Shown: positions 1 through 12,655 of the stretch, in pieces
How positions within the stretch are numbered: the first letter of the stretch is position 1
Layout: the number at the start of each line of letters is the position of its first letter
From: Azophilus sp965220425
GTDB lineage: Bacteria; Pseudomonadota; Gammaproteobacteria; Pseudomonadales; Azotimanducaceae
Assembly (NCBI GenBank): GCA_965220425.1
Contig: OZ244830.1
Location: 682,001 to 746,000 of the forward strand
Length of the DNA: 64,000 nt
Reading direction: 5' to 3'
Notes under the pieces: generated by a model
Database searches by the model: none
What the model was told of the DNA's origin: nothing
What the model saw: only the letters and a program-made list of their open reading frames with translations
Translations under genes and position numbers: made by a program

Positions 1-215
1 TTATCGTTTCCGGCAGTGTGGAAGGCGATGTGCATGCGGATGTGCGGGTGGAACTGGGCAAGAGCGCTCGGGTTCGCGGCGACATCTATTACAAGCTGGT
101 CGAAGTCCACGTTGGGGCGGTCATCGATGGCCGCATGGTGCCGCAGGTGGAAACGGCCGGGAACGTGCATGCCTTGCCCGTAGGCGCCCGGGACGACGAC
201 GGCCCGGTGGGTTGA
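1..215 (+). CDS. bactofilin family protein, C-terminal part (5' end outside window)
   Basis: The open frame runs in from the window edge (frame from base 3) and stops at TGA 213-215. The visible 70 residues are a series of short beta-repeat units rich in Gly and Val, with alternating phrases such as VEGDVHA and VRGDIYY, followed by a disordered acidic tail. This is the pattern of bactofilins, small polymer-forming cytoskeletal proteins that build a right-handed beta-helix. Its place directly upstream of erpA agrees with the arrangement in other gammaproteobacteria. The N-terminus is missing, so length and any membrane-binding segment cannot be judged. Confidence 0.72.
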   Translation, partial: IVSGSVEGDVHADVRVELGKSARVRGDIYYKLVEVHVGAVIDGRMVPQVETAGNVHALPVGARDDDGPVG

Positions 216-230
216 ACCGATGGCGCCCTG

Positions 231-236
231 TATAAT
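231..236 (+). promoter_or_regulatory. -10 element of probable erpA promoter
   Basis: A perfect TATAAT lies 28 bp before the erpA ATG. The best -35-like match (TTGAAC, 212-217) is only 13 bp away, so the -35 is weak or absent. The -10 call rests on sequence only. Confidence 0.45.
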
Positions 237-264
237 TCGAGCAGGCTCAATGGAATAACCGGCT

Positions 265-600
265 ATGTCCTGGCAAGCGCAGATTGCATTTTCGGAGCGG
301 GCCGCCAACAAGGTGCGGCAGCTCATCGAGGAGGAAGGCGATGACCTCAAGCTCCGGGTGTTCATCACCGGTGGGGGCTGTAGCGGGTTCTCCTATGGGT
401 TCACTTTCGATGAGGCCGTTGCCGACGACGATGCGGTCGTCGAGCGCGATGGGATCACGATGGTGGTGGACAGCCTGAGTTATCAGTACCTGTCCGGGTC
501 CGAAGTCGACTACAAGGAAGACCTGCAGGGCTCTCAGTTCGTTGTCAGCAATCCGAACGCCGCTTCGACCTGTGGATGCGGAAACTCCTTCGCGATCTGA
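265..600 (+). CDS. erpA: iron-sulfur cluster insertion protein ErpA
   Basis: This 111-residue A-type carrier accepts Fe-S clusters from the assembly machinery and inserts them into client enzymes, including those of isoprenoid synthesis. The three cluster-ligating cysteines are all present: C39 in GGGCSG and C103/C105 in the C-terminal TCGCG motif. The length is that of the HesB/IscA family. The ATG follows a GGAATAACC-type weak Shine-Dalgarno and the TATAAT at 231. It is convergent with anmK; the 54-bp gap shows no obvious terminator. ErpA is chosen over IscA or SufA because of its location next to bactofilin, anmK and tyrS, as in Pseudomonas-type gene order, and because no isc or suf genes are nearby. 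Confidence 0.92.
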   Translation: MSWQAQIAFSERAANKVRQLIEEEGDDLKLRVFITGGGCSGFSYGFTFDEAVADDDAVVERDGITMVVDSLSYQYLSGSEVDYKEDLQGSQFVVSNPNAASTCGCGNSFAI

Positions 601-654
601 CCCGTACGCTCCCGTCTTGCCGCGGTCTCCGATTGGGATGATGGATATGCGGGG

Positions 655-1734
655 CTAGGGAGCGTAGACCGCCCCGAGGATTCGCGGGCCACTGGCGCCG
701 GTGACTCCCCCTACATTGCCCGGCGCTTCAACCAGGCGCTGGTGAGCCAGCCAGGCAAAAGCCGCCGCCTCGATGGCATCCCCGTTCCAGCCATGCCGGT
801 CGGTCGTTTCCACGACACAACCCGAGAGCTCGTCCAGGCGTTGCATCAGGAAACGGTTCAAGCGGCCTCCGCCGCAGACAAGCAGGCGTTGAACGGAAGG
901 AGCCCAGCGCTTCAGGGCGTCGACGATCGACCGGGCCGTGAATTCCAGGAGCGTGCGCTGAACGTCCCGGGGTTTCAGGTCCGGATCGAGCACGGAGTGG
1001 ACCCAGTTCAGATTGTAGTGTTCCTTGCCGGTACTCTTCGGCGGCGTTCTTTGCAGATAGGGGTCCTCCAGCAGCGCGCCCAGCAGCCCTGAGACCACTC
1101 GACCGCCGGATGCCCAGACGCCCGCTTCATCGTAGCGCCGGCCGGTGTGCACTTCGCACCAGGCATCCAGCAGGGCATTGCCGGGACCGGTGTCGAATCC
1201 GCTCAAGGGTTCCAGTACGGTGACGTTTGCGATGCCGCCGATGTTGAGCACCGCCCGGCGTTCGGCGTCCCTGGCGAAGATTCTCACGTGAAACGGTGGA
1301 ACCAGCGGAGCGGCCTCGCCGCCGGCGGCCATATCGCGCCGGCGGAAGTCGGCTACGGTCGTTATGCCGGTAATTTCAGCGATCAGGTTCGGGTCGCCTA
1401 TCTGAAGAGTGAACGGTGATGGGTCGCGGGGGCGGTGTCTGACCGTTTGACCATGGCTGCCGATGGCGCGCGGTTCGCCGTCGGGGAGGATCGCTCCGGT
1501 CAGGAAGTGCGTGATGGATTCGCCGATGAACCGGCCGAGCGCGGTATCCGCGCGGCCGAGCCGGTCCAGGTTGTCGTCGATGCCCTGGCCCAGCTGAATC
1601 AGTTCGTTGCGCAGGGCATCGGGCAGGGGCCGCGTCTCATGGGCCAGCAGACGGGTGGTGTCGTTGTCGATGTCGACGAGAGCCAGGTCGAGACCGTCGA
1701 CGCTGGTACCGGTGATTGCGCCGATGTAGAGCAG
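655..1734 (-). CDS. anmK: anhydro-N-acetylmuramic acid kinase AnmK, probable CTG start
   Basis: AnmK hydrolyses and phosphorylates 1,6-anhydroMurNAc, a cell-wall recycling step in the cytoplasm. The reverse-strand frame stays open from base 1734 to a TAG at 655-657. It shows the N-terminal IGAITGTSVDGLD motif of the family, a central GSHGQTVRHRP segment, an NIGGIANVT motif, FDTGPGN and the late VCGGGRLN motif. No ATG, GTG or TTG lies between the in-frame upstream stop and the conserved N-terminus. The only plausible initiator is CTG at 1734-1732, giving 359 residues (E. coli AnmK is 369). The CTG lies one base after the TAA of the upstream M23 gene, so translation is probably coupled. An ATG at 1332 would delete about 130 conserved residues and is rejected. 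Confidence 0.88.
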   Translation of the reverse strand: MLYIGAITGTSVDGLDLALVDIDNDTTRLLAHETRPLPDALRNELIQLGQGIDDNLDRLGRADTALGRFIGESITHFLTGAILPDGEPRAIGSHGQTVRHRPRDPSPFTLQIGDPNLIAEITGITTVADFRRRDMAAGGEAAPLVPPFHVRIFARDAERRAVLNIGGIANVTVLEPLSGFDTGPGNALLDAWCEVHTGRRYDEAGVWASGGRVVSGLLGALLEDPYLQRTPPKSTGKEHYNLNWVHSVLDPDLKPRDVQRTLLEFTARSIVDALKRWAPSVQRLLVCGGGRLNRFLMQRLDELSGCVVETTDRHGWNGDAIEAAAFAWLAHQRLVEAPGNVGGVTGASGPRILGAVYAP

Positions 1735-1735
1735 G

Positions 1736-3064
1736 TTACCGGCTCAAGTAGGCCAACTGTGTCTGTTTTCGGCTGTCCAGCAGAGCGAACAGCGGCGCGG
1801 CTGCCTTGCTGAAACGCTCCAGCTCGGCTTCGGGTACCGGATTCGCGTCCGGCAGCCTGACCGTGCGAGGATTCTTGTGTACGCCGTGGACGAGAAATTC
1901 ATAGTGCAGGTGGGGCCCGGTGGCCCACCCGGTCGAGCCCACGTAGCCGATGGTCTGACCCTGCCGCACCGTGGCTTTGGCGCGAACGCCACGGGCGAAC
2001 CTGGTGAGGTGGAGATACTTGGTGACAAACTGTTCGCCGTGGCGAATGACGACGTAGTTGCCGTTCGGGCGTGTTCTTCCGGCCTTTATGACCTTGCCAT
2101 GGCCGGAAGCCAGCACCGGTGTGCCCGTCGGGGCGGCGTAGTCGATCCCGCGATGCGGCATGGCGCGGTTCCATAGCGGGTGCTTGCGCCTGAGATTGAA
2201 GTTGGAACTGATGCGCGTGAACGAGACCGGGGCGCGCAGAAAAGCCTTGCGCATGCTTTTGCCGGACGGATCGTAGTAGCTCGACTGTCCTGATGAATCC
2301 CGGTACAGCACGGCGCGGTAACTGTCGCCTCGATTGACGAATTCGGCAGCCAGGATATCGCCGTAGCCGACGAACTGTTCCCCGAGGTACAACTCTTCGA
2401 GCAGCACGTGAAAGGCATCGCCTGCCCGGATATCCAGCACGAAATCGATATCCCACTGAAAGATCTCCGCGAGTCGCAGCGTCACCGAATCTTCGAGCCC
2501 GGCACGCTGGCTGGCCACAAACAGGCTGTGGTCGATGATGCCGTGGCGGTATCGGGTCACGCGTTCCGGTTCGGCAATCACTTCAACGCCTGCGAAGCCG
2601 TCGCCTACCCGGGAGAACCCCAGCGTTTCCAGCGGGCCGGGCGAATAGCTCAGTTTCATCAGCCGGTTATCCGCATCGGTGCCGATGGTCAGCTGATGGC
2701 CGGGATAGATGGACTGCAGGCGAGGCCCGAAGGGTTGCGATGCGACCAGCCTGTGGAGGTCTCCCGCGGGAATGCCCCTGCGCTTGAACAGGTTCGCTAG
2801 GTTGTCGCCGGAGCGGACCTGGAGCGTCTCGATAGTCGGGCCGTTGCGATGCGGGATTGTGCCTTGTTCTTCGGTGATTGGGGCTGCTTCGGGAATAGCG
2901 ACGAGTACATCCTGCTGTATTGACCGCTCTAACGCATCGAGCCCGGGGCTGATTTCCTTGCCTTGGGGGTTGTGGACAAATCTGGCTACGACGAAAGGGC
3001 AGAGACACAGGCCAAAAATGGCAACGGCGGCCAGGTGGGATGTCGGGAACTTGTTGACTTTCAA
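1736..3064 (-). CDS. M23 family murein endopeptidase with OapA/LysM-like N-terminal region
   Basis: The 442-residue protein has an N-terminal membrane anchor or signal segment (about residues 9-27), a LysM/OapA-like domain around residues 78-130 (VRSGDNLANLFKRRGI), a linker domain, and a C-terminal LytM/M23 zinc peptidase domain. Metal ligands are visible as H304xxxD308 (HRGID) and the HLH motif at 385-387. It is expected to act in the periplasm and cut peptide cross-links, like MepM/YebA. It is co-oriented with anmK, one base apart, so cross-link cleavage and anhydromuropeptide recycling are encoded together. The same pair next to tyrS is known from Pseudomonas. Confidence 0.88.
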   Translation of the reverse strand: MKVNKFPTSHLAAVAIFGLCLCPFVVARFVHNPQGKEISPGLDALERSIQQDVLVAIPEAAPITEEQGTIPHRNGPTIETLQVRSGDNLANLFKRRGIPAGDLHRLVASQPFGPRLQSIYPGHQLTIGTDADNRLMKLSYSPGPLETLGFSRVGDGFAGVEVIAEPERVTRYRHGIIDHSLFVASQRAGLEDSVTLRLAEIFQWDIDFVLDIRAGDAFHVLLEELYLGEQFVGYGDILAAEFVNRGDSYRAVLYRDSSGQSSYYDPSGKSMRKAFLRAPVSFTRISSNFNLRRKHPLWNRAMPHRGIDYAAPTGTPVLASGHGKVIKAGRTRPNGNYVVIRHGEQFVTKYLHLTRFARGVRAKATVRQGQTIGYVGSTGWATGPHLHYEFLVHGVHKNPRTVRLPDANPVPEAELERFSKAAAPLFALLDSRKQTQLAYLSR

Positions 3065-3479
3065 GATCGAACGCGCCGTGGCGGCTGTTGTTTTATTTTC
3101 ATGCGTCGGCTCTGTGGAAAACTCTTCAAAAATCGAAGGGTTAGGGGCCTGATCTCACAGTCGTCTCAACATGCGGGTAGTATACGCATTTCCGTCGCGT
3201 TGAAAACCCCGAGAAAGTGGACGATCGGTGGAGGCTCCCCGGCGGGCCAAGTCTGTTCCGGTAGCGGCTGCAACGCCGCGACCATTCCCGGCGGACCGCG
3301 CCTTGCCAGGAACGTGCACGCGACCACTGATCCGCAATGATCAGTTGGTTCCAGGTGGTTCGACCACTAGCACTAGTTCGCTGACATCGGGCGTGGAATC
3401 CGTCGCGGAACACGGTTCGGGTGCGATCTGTTAAATTGTCGCCCGCTACTCGCAACAGTCCGGACAGGCTGGACACCTC
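3065..3479. other. divergent intergenic region between M23 peptidase and tyrS
   Basis: This 415-bp stretch has no supported gene. It holds the minus-strand promoter at 3179-3206 and a perfect 7-bp inverted repeat ACTGATC/GATCAGT (3326-3332 and 3339-3345). A short GTGGT/ACCAC palindrome follows just after, and a TTAAAT (3431-3436) about 45 bp before tyrS might be its -10 box. None of these resembles a known riboswitch or T-box. Confidence 0.5.
3179..3206 (-). promoter_or_regulatory. probable promoter of the M23 peptidase-anmK operon
   Basis: Read on the minus strand, TTTTCA (3206-3201) and TATACT (3184-3179) are separated by 16 bp. The leader to the M23 ATG would be about 108 nt. Confidence 0.5.
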
Positions 3480-4760
3480 ATGGCTTTGGATACATTGGAA
3501 CGGCGTGGGCTGGTCACCCGGGTTTCCGATCGGGCGCGGCTTGGCGAACATCTGGCCGGTTCGTCGCGGACGCTCTATTGCGGCTTCGACCCCACGGCGG
3601 ACAGCCTGCACATCGGCAGTCTCGTCCCGTTGTTGACGCTCAGGCGTTTCCAGAACGAGGGACACCGTCCGATTTTGCTGCTCGGCGGTGCGACGGGATT
3701 GATCGGGGACCCGTCCTTCCGGGACGACGAACGGGGACTCAATGACGGGAAAATCGTCGAAGACTGGGTCGAAAGCATCCGGCGTCAGGTTGAACACTTC
3801 CTGGACTTCGAGGGCCGTTCGGGGGCGATCATGGCGAACAACCTGGACTGGACGGGCGGGATGGATCTCATCCGGTTCCTTCGCGAAGTGGGCAAGCACT
3901 TTTCGGTGAATGCCATGATTCAGCGGGACTCCGTAAAGAGCCGGCTGGAGCGCGCCGGCGAGGGTATCTCCTATACGGAATTCAGCTACATGCTACTGCA
4001 GGCAAACGATTACCTGGAGTTGGCCGAGCGCTATGGATGCTCGCTGCAGGTGGGCGGCAGCGACCAGTGGGGCAACATCGTTTCCGGCATCGACCTGGTG
4101 CGTCGGCGGTTGCGGCGCGAAGTCTTCGCCCTGACGGTATCCCTGGTCGCACGGGCGGATGGCGTCAAATTCGGCAAGACCGCCGAGGGCGCGATCTGGC
4201 TCGACCCGGCGAGAACGTCGCCTTACCGATTCTATCAGTACTGGTTGAACAGCCCGGATGCGGACGTGATTCGCTTTCTGAAGTTCTTCACCTTTCTGGA
4301 TCTCGCTGAGATCGATGCCCTGGAAAGGGAAGTTCGCGCGGCGCCACAGTTGCGATCCGCCCAGACACGGCTGGCTGAGGAGGTGACCGAGTTGGTGCAC
4401 GGCCGGGAGGCGCTGCGCTCGGCGCAACGGATCGCGAAGTGTCTGTTCGGGGGTGCGGTGCAGTCGCTCGAGGAAGGGGATCTCGAGCAACTCCGGCTTG
4501 ACGGCCTGGATTGCACCGGGATTCCGGCAGACCGTGCGGGCCTTTTGGCTGCGCTGGCCGATAGCGGCCTGGCCGGGTCCCGGGGCGCTGCCCGCAAGCT
4601 CGTCGGAGCTGGGGGCGTCTCGGTCAACGGCGTAATACAGGACGATACCGAGCGGATCCTGGACTTTACGGATGCCCTGCACGGCAAGTACTACCTGCTC
4701 CGCCGCGGCAAGAAGAGCTGGCATTTGCTCGTTCGGCGCCAAGTCGTACCTGCGGTTTGA
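3480..4760 (+). CDS. tyrS: tyrosine--tRNA ligase
   Basis: Class I aminoacyl-tRNA synthetase that charges tRNA-Tyr in the cytoplasm. The 426-residue product has the HIGH-type signature as HIGS (44-47), the tyrosine-binding YCGFDPT segment (33-39), GGSDQWGN (192-199), the KMSKS-type loop as KFGKT (230-234), and a C-terminal S4 RNA-binding domain from about residue 360. The ATG at 3480 gives an N-terminus that aligns with the family. It is immediately followed by the rRNA operon promoter, with only a short GGCGC/GCGCC hairpin (about 4769-4782) between them that may help end tyrS transcription. Confidence 0.97.
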   Translation: MALDTLERRGLVTRVSDRARLGEHLAGSSRTLYCGFDPTADSLHIGSLVPLLTLRRFQNEGHRPILLLGGATGLIGDPSFRDDERGLNDGKIVEDWVESIRRQVEHFLDFEGRSGAIMANNLDWTGGMDLIRFLREVGKHFSVNAMIQRDSVKSRLERAGEGISYTEFSYMLLQANDYLELAERYGCSLQVGGSDQWGNIVSGIDLVRRRLRREVFALTVSLVARADGVKFGKTAEGAIWLDPARTSPYRFYQYWLNSPDADVIRFLKFFTFLDLAEIDALEREVRAAPQLRSAQTRLAEEVTELVHGREALRSAQRIAKCLFGGAVQSLEEGDLEQLRLDGLDCTGIPADRAGLLAALADSGLAGSRGAARKLVGAGGVSVNGVIQDDTERILDFTDALHGKYYLLRRGKKSWHLLVRRQVVPAV

Positions 4761-4782
4761 CCCCGGTTGGCGCTCCGGCGCC

Positions 4783-4810
4783 TTGCTAAGTGGTCTGAGC
4801 CGCGTATAAT
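4783..4810 (+). promoter_or_regulatory. rRNA operon promoter
   Basis: TTGCTA (4783-4788) and a perfect TATAAT (4805-4810) are 16 bp apart, followed by the GC-rich stretch CCGCACCCC where the discriminator should be. A GC-rich discriminator is typical of stringently controlled stable RNA promoters. Only one promoter is evident. Confidence 0.7.
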
Positions 4811-4845
4811 CCGCACCCCTTGCCCCCCGGCCTGGCCTTGGGGGA

Positions 4846-4857
4846 CGCTCTTTAAAA
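4846..4857 (+). promoter_or_regulatory. leader boxA antitermination element
   Basis: CGCTCTTTAAAA closely matches the rrn boxA consensus TGCTCTTTAACA, which recruits NusB-S10 for rRNA antitermination. A second copy lies before 23S at 7151. Confidence 0.7.
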
Positions 4858-4898
4858 AACGAAATAAGTAGTTGTTCTATAAGTACATAGAACGGCAA

Positions 4899-4916
4899 AC
4901 AAGCCATTCGTGTGGG
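4899..4916 (+). repeat. 5' arm of the 16S precursor processing stem
   Basis: An 18-nt segment starting ACAAGCC is perfectly complementary to 6715-6732, downstream of 16S. Together they bracket mature 16S and would form the long stem cut by RNase III. Confidence 0.8.
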
Positions 4917-4999
4917 TGTCCGTTTCGCAATTGCGGAATGAACATCAATTCGCTTGAGCCTTGTTGAGAACTCGTGCGAGGCGACTCGCACAATGTTTT

Positions 5000-6562
<1,563 letters not shown>

Positions 6563-6873
6563 AACCTGAAGTCCTTAAGCGTTCTGCCGTCCGAACGAGT
6601 TCGGATGGGCCAGGCGCGAGAACGGACCATTGGCTCACGGATTGATTCGGGCAGCCGCCGAGCGCCGCATCGTGGCGCGAGGAACTGTCCGGCGTTCCAA
6701 GATCCGGAACGGCGCCCACACGAATGGCTTGTGACTACTTCGAACGAGGCGTCGCCTCAAGGCCAGCGGGAGAGCCGTGGACTCAATTGTTATCCTTCAA
6801 GCGATCCAGGTATTTCCCGCGAACGAAGTTCGTTTCCGCGATCGGGGTTTAGAGGCGTATTGGAGATTGCAGC
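6563..6873 (+). other. 16S-tRNA-Ile internal transcribed spacer
   Basis: This 311-nt spacer carries no gene. Its recognisable element is the 3' arm of the 16S processing stem at 6715-6732. Nothing else in it matches a known motif. Confidence 0.7.
6715..6732 (+). repeat. 3' arm of the 16S precursor processing stem
   Basis: An 18-nt segment ending GGCTTGT is perfectly complementary to 4899-4916. Confidence 0.8.
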
Positions 6874-6950
<77 letters not shown>

Positions 6951-6963
6951 GTCAAACCGGAAA

Positions 6964-7039
6964 GGGGCCGTAGCTCAGCTGGGAGAGCGCCTGCCTTGCA
7001 CGCAGGAGGTCAGGAGTTCGATCCTCCTCGGCTCCACCA
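6964..7039 (+). tRNA. alaT: tRNA-Ala (TGC anticodon)
   Basis: A 76-nt cloverleaf starting GGGGCCG, with anticodon TGC (6997-6999) in CTTGCAC and an encoded CCA. It is 13 nt after tRNA-Ile and is transcribed with the rRNAs. Confidence 0.97.
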
Positions 7040-7361
7040 AATTCGTGTTTTCAATGACTATCCCGAGAACCCGCATCCGATGGCGAAGCTCGTCTCCGCT
7101 ATGGGATGTGGGCTCTTCAGTCCGCTGAACACCGGTTCGACGGGCAGCCCCGCTCTTTAAAAATTCAGAGATATGTAGCCGCATTGTTATTCAATGCGAT
7201 AACAACGCGGGTAGCTTGCCGTACCCAACGGCAAGCGATCTTTGCCGTATTTAACGGTAAAGAAAATAGATGCGTCTTGGTGCGGCTTTGCAGTGCTTTG
7301 CAATGCTAAAGTCGCCCGGCAATGAGATGCCATGTAAGCCAACTGGCGTGTTGGATTATAT
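7040..7361 (+). other. tRNA-Ala-23S internal transcribed spacer
   Basis: A 322-nt spacer without a gene. It contains the second boxA (7151-7162) and, at its end, the 5' arm of the 23S processing stem (7355-7369, running into mature 23S). Short repeated phrases around 7210-7265 (GCCGTACCCAACGGCA and GCCGTATTTAACGGTA) could form two small similar hairpins. Confidence 0.65.
7151..7162 (+). promoter_or_regulatory. spacer boxA antitermination element
   Basis: CGCTCTTTAAAA is identical to the leader boxA at 4846-4857. It reloads antitermination factors before the long 23S gene, as in E. coli rrn operons. Confidence 0.7.
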
Positions 7362-10364
<3,003 letters not shown>

Positions 10365-10489
10365 ATATAATCGAGCACGTCAAGGCTCAATGACTATGGA
10401 CTTATTGCCGACGCATCGCCCGCGTTGGGCTGCATATCTTCTGATTCCGCTCGCCGTCCGGCCGGAGCCCGGGCCGGCGGGTACCGGTT

Positions 10490-10608
10490 TGCCTGACGAT
10501 ACTAGCGTGCTGGAACCACCTGAACCCATCTCGAACTCAGCAGTGAAACGGCACAGCGCCGATGGTAGTGTGGGGTTTCCCCATGTGAGAGTAGGTCGTC
10601 GTCAGGCT
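10490..10608 (+). rRNA. rrf: 5S ribosomal RNA
   Basis: About 119 nt from TGCCTGACGA to the complementary CGTCAGGC. It contains the hallmark GAACTCAG, AGTGAAAC and GTAGTGTGGGG segments. It is the last gene of the rrn operon. Confidence 0.96.
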
Positions 10609-10655
10609 AATTGTTCCTTCCTTTCTCGAAAACATCGGTTTGTTCGACACACCGG

Positions 10656-10704
10656 CCCCGCAGTCAGGTGCGGGGTGTCCTCACATTCCGAAGCGGTGCT
10701 TCGG
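10656..10704 (+). terminator. tandem hairpins after 5S, possible rrn terminator
   Basis: Two perfect stems follow 5S: CCCCGCA/TGCGGGG (10656-10662, 10669-10675) and CCGAAGC/GCTTCGG (10688-10694, 10698-10704). Neither is followed by a clear T-run, so intrinsic termination is uncertain. Confidence 0.4.
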
Positions 10705-10757
10705 CTTGGGCTGGACCCGGGCTGTGAGGGCCTGATCTCAGTCCTCGTTGTTTCAGG

Positions 10758-11711
10758 ATGACTCCGGTTCAGCAGCAGAAGCTGTCGGCGTTGCTTGAAC
10801 GGCTGGTGCTGGAAGGAAGCCTTCCAGAACCTGAATTCGACGGAGTTCCCATCTCTCCCCGCGCAATGGGTCTCGATGTTCGAAACGGCCGGGTGCTCCT
10901 GGCGCCGGGCACAACGATCCTCGATTCCGGCCGAATTCGGGCGGCGTTGATGCCCGACGCGGCCGCATGGTTGCGGGATCTGCAGGTGCGTTGGGTCGTT
11001 GATTCGACCAATAGCCGCATGGCGGAAGCGGCGCAGGCGGGTCCTGTCGACGGACTGTGCTGGTTCGCCGAACTGCAGACCGCCGGCCGGGGAAGGCGCG
11101 GCCGGAGCTGGATCAGTCCCTTTGCCCGTAACCTCACCCTGAGCATGGGATTCGCACTTGGCGGCGCCCCGGGAGACGCGGGCGCGTTGAGCCTCGCGGT
11201 CGGGCTTGCGGTTGCGGATCTGATCGAACGGTTGGGGTTGGCGGAAGTGGCCCTGAAGTGGCCCAATGACGTACTCATCGGTGGCGCCAAGGCGTGCGGC
11301 ATACTGATCGAATTGGTCGCTCATCGCCGGCCGCTCGAGTGTGTGGTAGGGATCGGGCTGAACTTGAACGTTTCGGCTGGAATTCGGGCCGTCATCGGCC
11401 AGGAGGTCGCCGGTCTCAGACAGTACGGTGTCAGGGCCGGTCGCGATGCGATTGCGGCCGAGCTGGTGTCGAACGTGGTTCGTTACGTCGATGAATTCAA
11501 GCGATCCGGCTTCCGCGGTATGCGGTCAGCCTATGACGAGGTTCACATCTGCCACGACAGGCCTTGCCGGATCCTGCACGGCAACGTCGAGTACGGAGGC
11601 ATCGTGGTGGGCGTGACCGACGGCGGCGAGTTGCGGGTGCGGGGGCCGGACGGGGAACGCCGATTCAATGGCGGCGAGGTTTCATTGCGCCAAGGTGCGC
11701 AAGGTGCGTGA
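10758..11711 (+). CDS. birA: biotin--[acetyl-CoA-carboxylase] ligase, DNA-binding domain not recognisable
   Basis: BirA activates biotin to biotinyl-AMP and attaches it to BCCP of acetyl-CoA carboxylase. The catalytic core is clear: VDSTN (81-85), the biotin-binding loop GRGRRG (110-115), KWPND (167-171), the VGIGLNLN segment, and a C-terminal SH3-like domain ending GGEVSLR. The total is 317 residues, close to E. coli's 321. Residues 1-75 do not show the winged-helix pattern of bifunctional BirA: the usual GxSRxAVxKHI recognition helix is absent. It may therefore be a ligase only. No coaX follows it, unlike in Pseudomonas. The start ATG 10758 has only a weak Shine-Dalgarno. Confidence 0.93.
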   Translation: MTPVQQQKLSALLERLVLEGSLPEPEFDGVPISPRAMGLDVRNGRVLLAPGTTILDSGRIRAALMPDAAAWLRDLQVRWVVDSTNSRMAEAAQAGPVDGLCWFAELQTAGRGRRGRSWISPFARNLTLSMGFALGGAPGDAGALSLAVGLAVADLIERLGLAEVALKWPNDVLIGGAKACGILIELVAHRRPLECVVGIGLNLNVSAGIRAVIGQEVAGLRQYGVRAGRDAIAAELVSNVVRYVDEFKRSGFRGMRSAYDEVHICHDRPCRILHGNVEYGGIVVGVTDGGELRVRGPDGERRFNGGEVSLRQGAQGA

Positions 11712-12306
11712 GTTGCGAAAAAGCGAAGCGGCCTGGTTGATTGCCGTGGTCATCGTCAACGGTATCGTTGCATTGACGCTGCAAGACGGATTCCGGTACT
11801 GGCTGTCGACCCCGGTGTTGCCGGAACCGCGGTTGAGCGGGAAACCGGTTCCGAGCCCGTGGATATGTGCCGCCTGGGGCCCGTTTGCGGAAGCGGGCGC
11901 GACGGACGAGTTGATTGCGCGTATCGAGGCGATGGGTGGCGAGACGGAACTGATCGCGGGGCGCCTGCGCGCCCGGCCGGACTACCTGCTGCTGGTCGGT
12001 CCGCAAGGCTCTTTCGAAGCGGCCCGGCGCGTTCGCGAGGAACTCGGGTCCCAATCCATCGACAGCCACATCGTCCCGCGCGGTCCTTTTGCCAGGGCGC
12101 TGGAAGTGGGCGTCTTTGCGGACCCGATGCAGGCTATGGCGCGGCAGGCGCGCGTGGAGGAACTGGGTTACATGGTCGATCTGAAGAAACTGCAGCGCGC
12201 CGCGGCCGCGTTCCACCTGGTGGCCCGGCTGGAACGGATTTCCGCGCCTGAGTTGCCTCCCGCCGCTGACTGTGGGGTCATTGCGCCGGGCCACCGGTTT
12301 CTATAG
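11704..12306 (+). CDS. membrane-anchored SPOR-like domain protein
   Basis: About 200 residues: a short basic N-terminus, one transmembrane helix (AAWLIAVVIVNGIVALTL), then a periplasmic region with two SPOR-like blocks (PDYLLLVGPQGSFEAARRVREEL and ALEVGVFADPMQAMARQARVEEL). SPOR domains bind denuded septal glycan. GTG 11704 is chosen because AAGG lies 8 nt upstream and it overlaps the birA stop (11709-11711). An ATG at 11668 would add 12 residues and a longer overlap. A SPOR-type hypothetical protein between birA and the tRNA-tuf cluster is also seen in Pseudomonas. Its specific role is unknown. Confidence 0.72.
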   Translation: MRELRKSEAAWLIAVVIVNGIVALTLQDGFRYWLSTPVLPEPRLSGKPVPSPWICAAWGPFAEAGATDELIARIEAMGGETELIAGRLRARPDYLLLVGPQGSFEAARRVREELGSQSIDSHIVPRGPFARALEVGVFADPMQAMARQARVEELGYMVDLKKLQRAAAAFHLVARLERISAPELPPAADCGVIAPGHRFL

Positions 12307-12307
12307 A
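12281..12307 (+). promoter_or_regulatory. promoter of the tRNA-Thr/Tyr/Gly/Thr-tuf operon
   Basis: TTGCGC (12281-12286) and TATAGA (12302-12307) are 15 bp apart, inside the end of the SPOR gene. The downstream CCGCCCCC stretch resembles the discriminators of the rrn and rpsL promoters. Confidence 0.5.
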
Positions 12308-12324
12308 ATTCCGCCCCCATTTTA

Positions 12325-12400
12325 GCCGCCATAGCTCAGCCGGTAGAGCAACTCACTTGTAATGAGAAGGTCCAGGGTTCGATTCCTTGTGGCGGCACCA
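12325..12400 (+). tRNA. thrU: tRNA-Thr (TGT anticodon)
   Basis: 76 nt, acceptor GCCGCCA/TGGCGGC, anticodon TGT at 12358-12360, CCA encoded. First of four tRNAs in the same order as E. coli thrU-tyrU-glyT-thrT-tufB. The 255 nt to the next tRNA show no gene. Confidence 0.97.
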
Positions 12401-12655
12401 GGGTATCCTGTCTTGGTGCGGCTGGGCGCGGGGCTGAAAAAGGAAAGCGTTTCAACGGCTTGGCGACCTGGAATGGGCGCTCGAGCGATTTGAATGCCGG
12501 TAGGCGAGGGTAGCGGCGTGGACCGTTGCCGAGTGGGAATATTGCGTCGTGCGTTCGTGGCAGGGGCCGTGAATGCATGGCGTGTTTTGCGTTTTGGAAA
12601 GCTGGAATTGCACCGGCGTTGGAGGCGGAACAGGTAGCGGCGGCAACTGGTTTCA

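Noticed and set aside
655..1332. A 225-residue truncated AnmK beginning at ATG 1332, suggesting a broken gene
   Set aside because: The same frame continues open to 1734 and carries the conserved AnmK N-terminal motifs, so the gene is intact with a CTG start.
3326..3445. T-box or riboswitch upstream of tyrS
   Set aside because: Only short palindromes are present, no T-box consensus, and T-boxes are not expected in Gammaproteobacteria.
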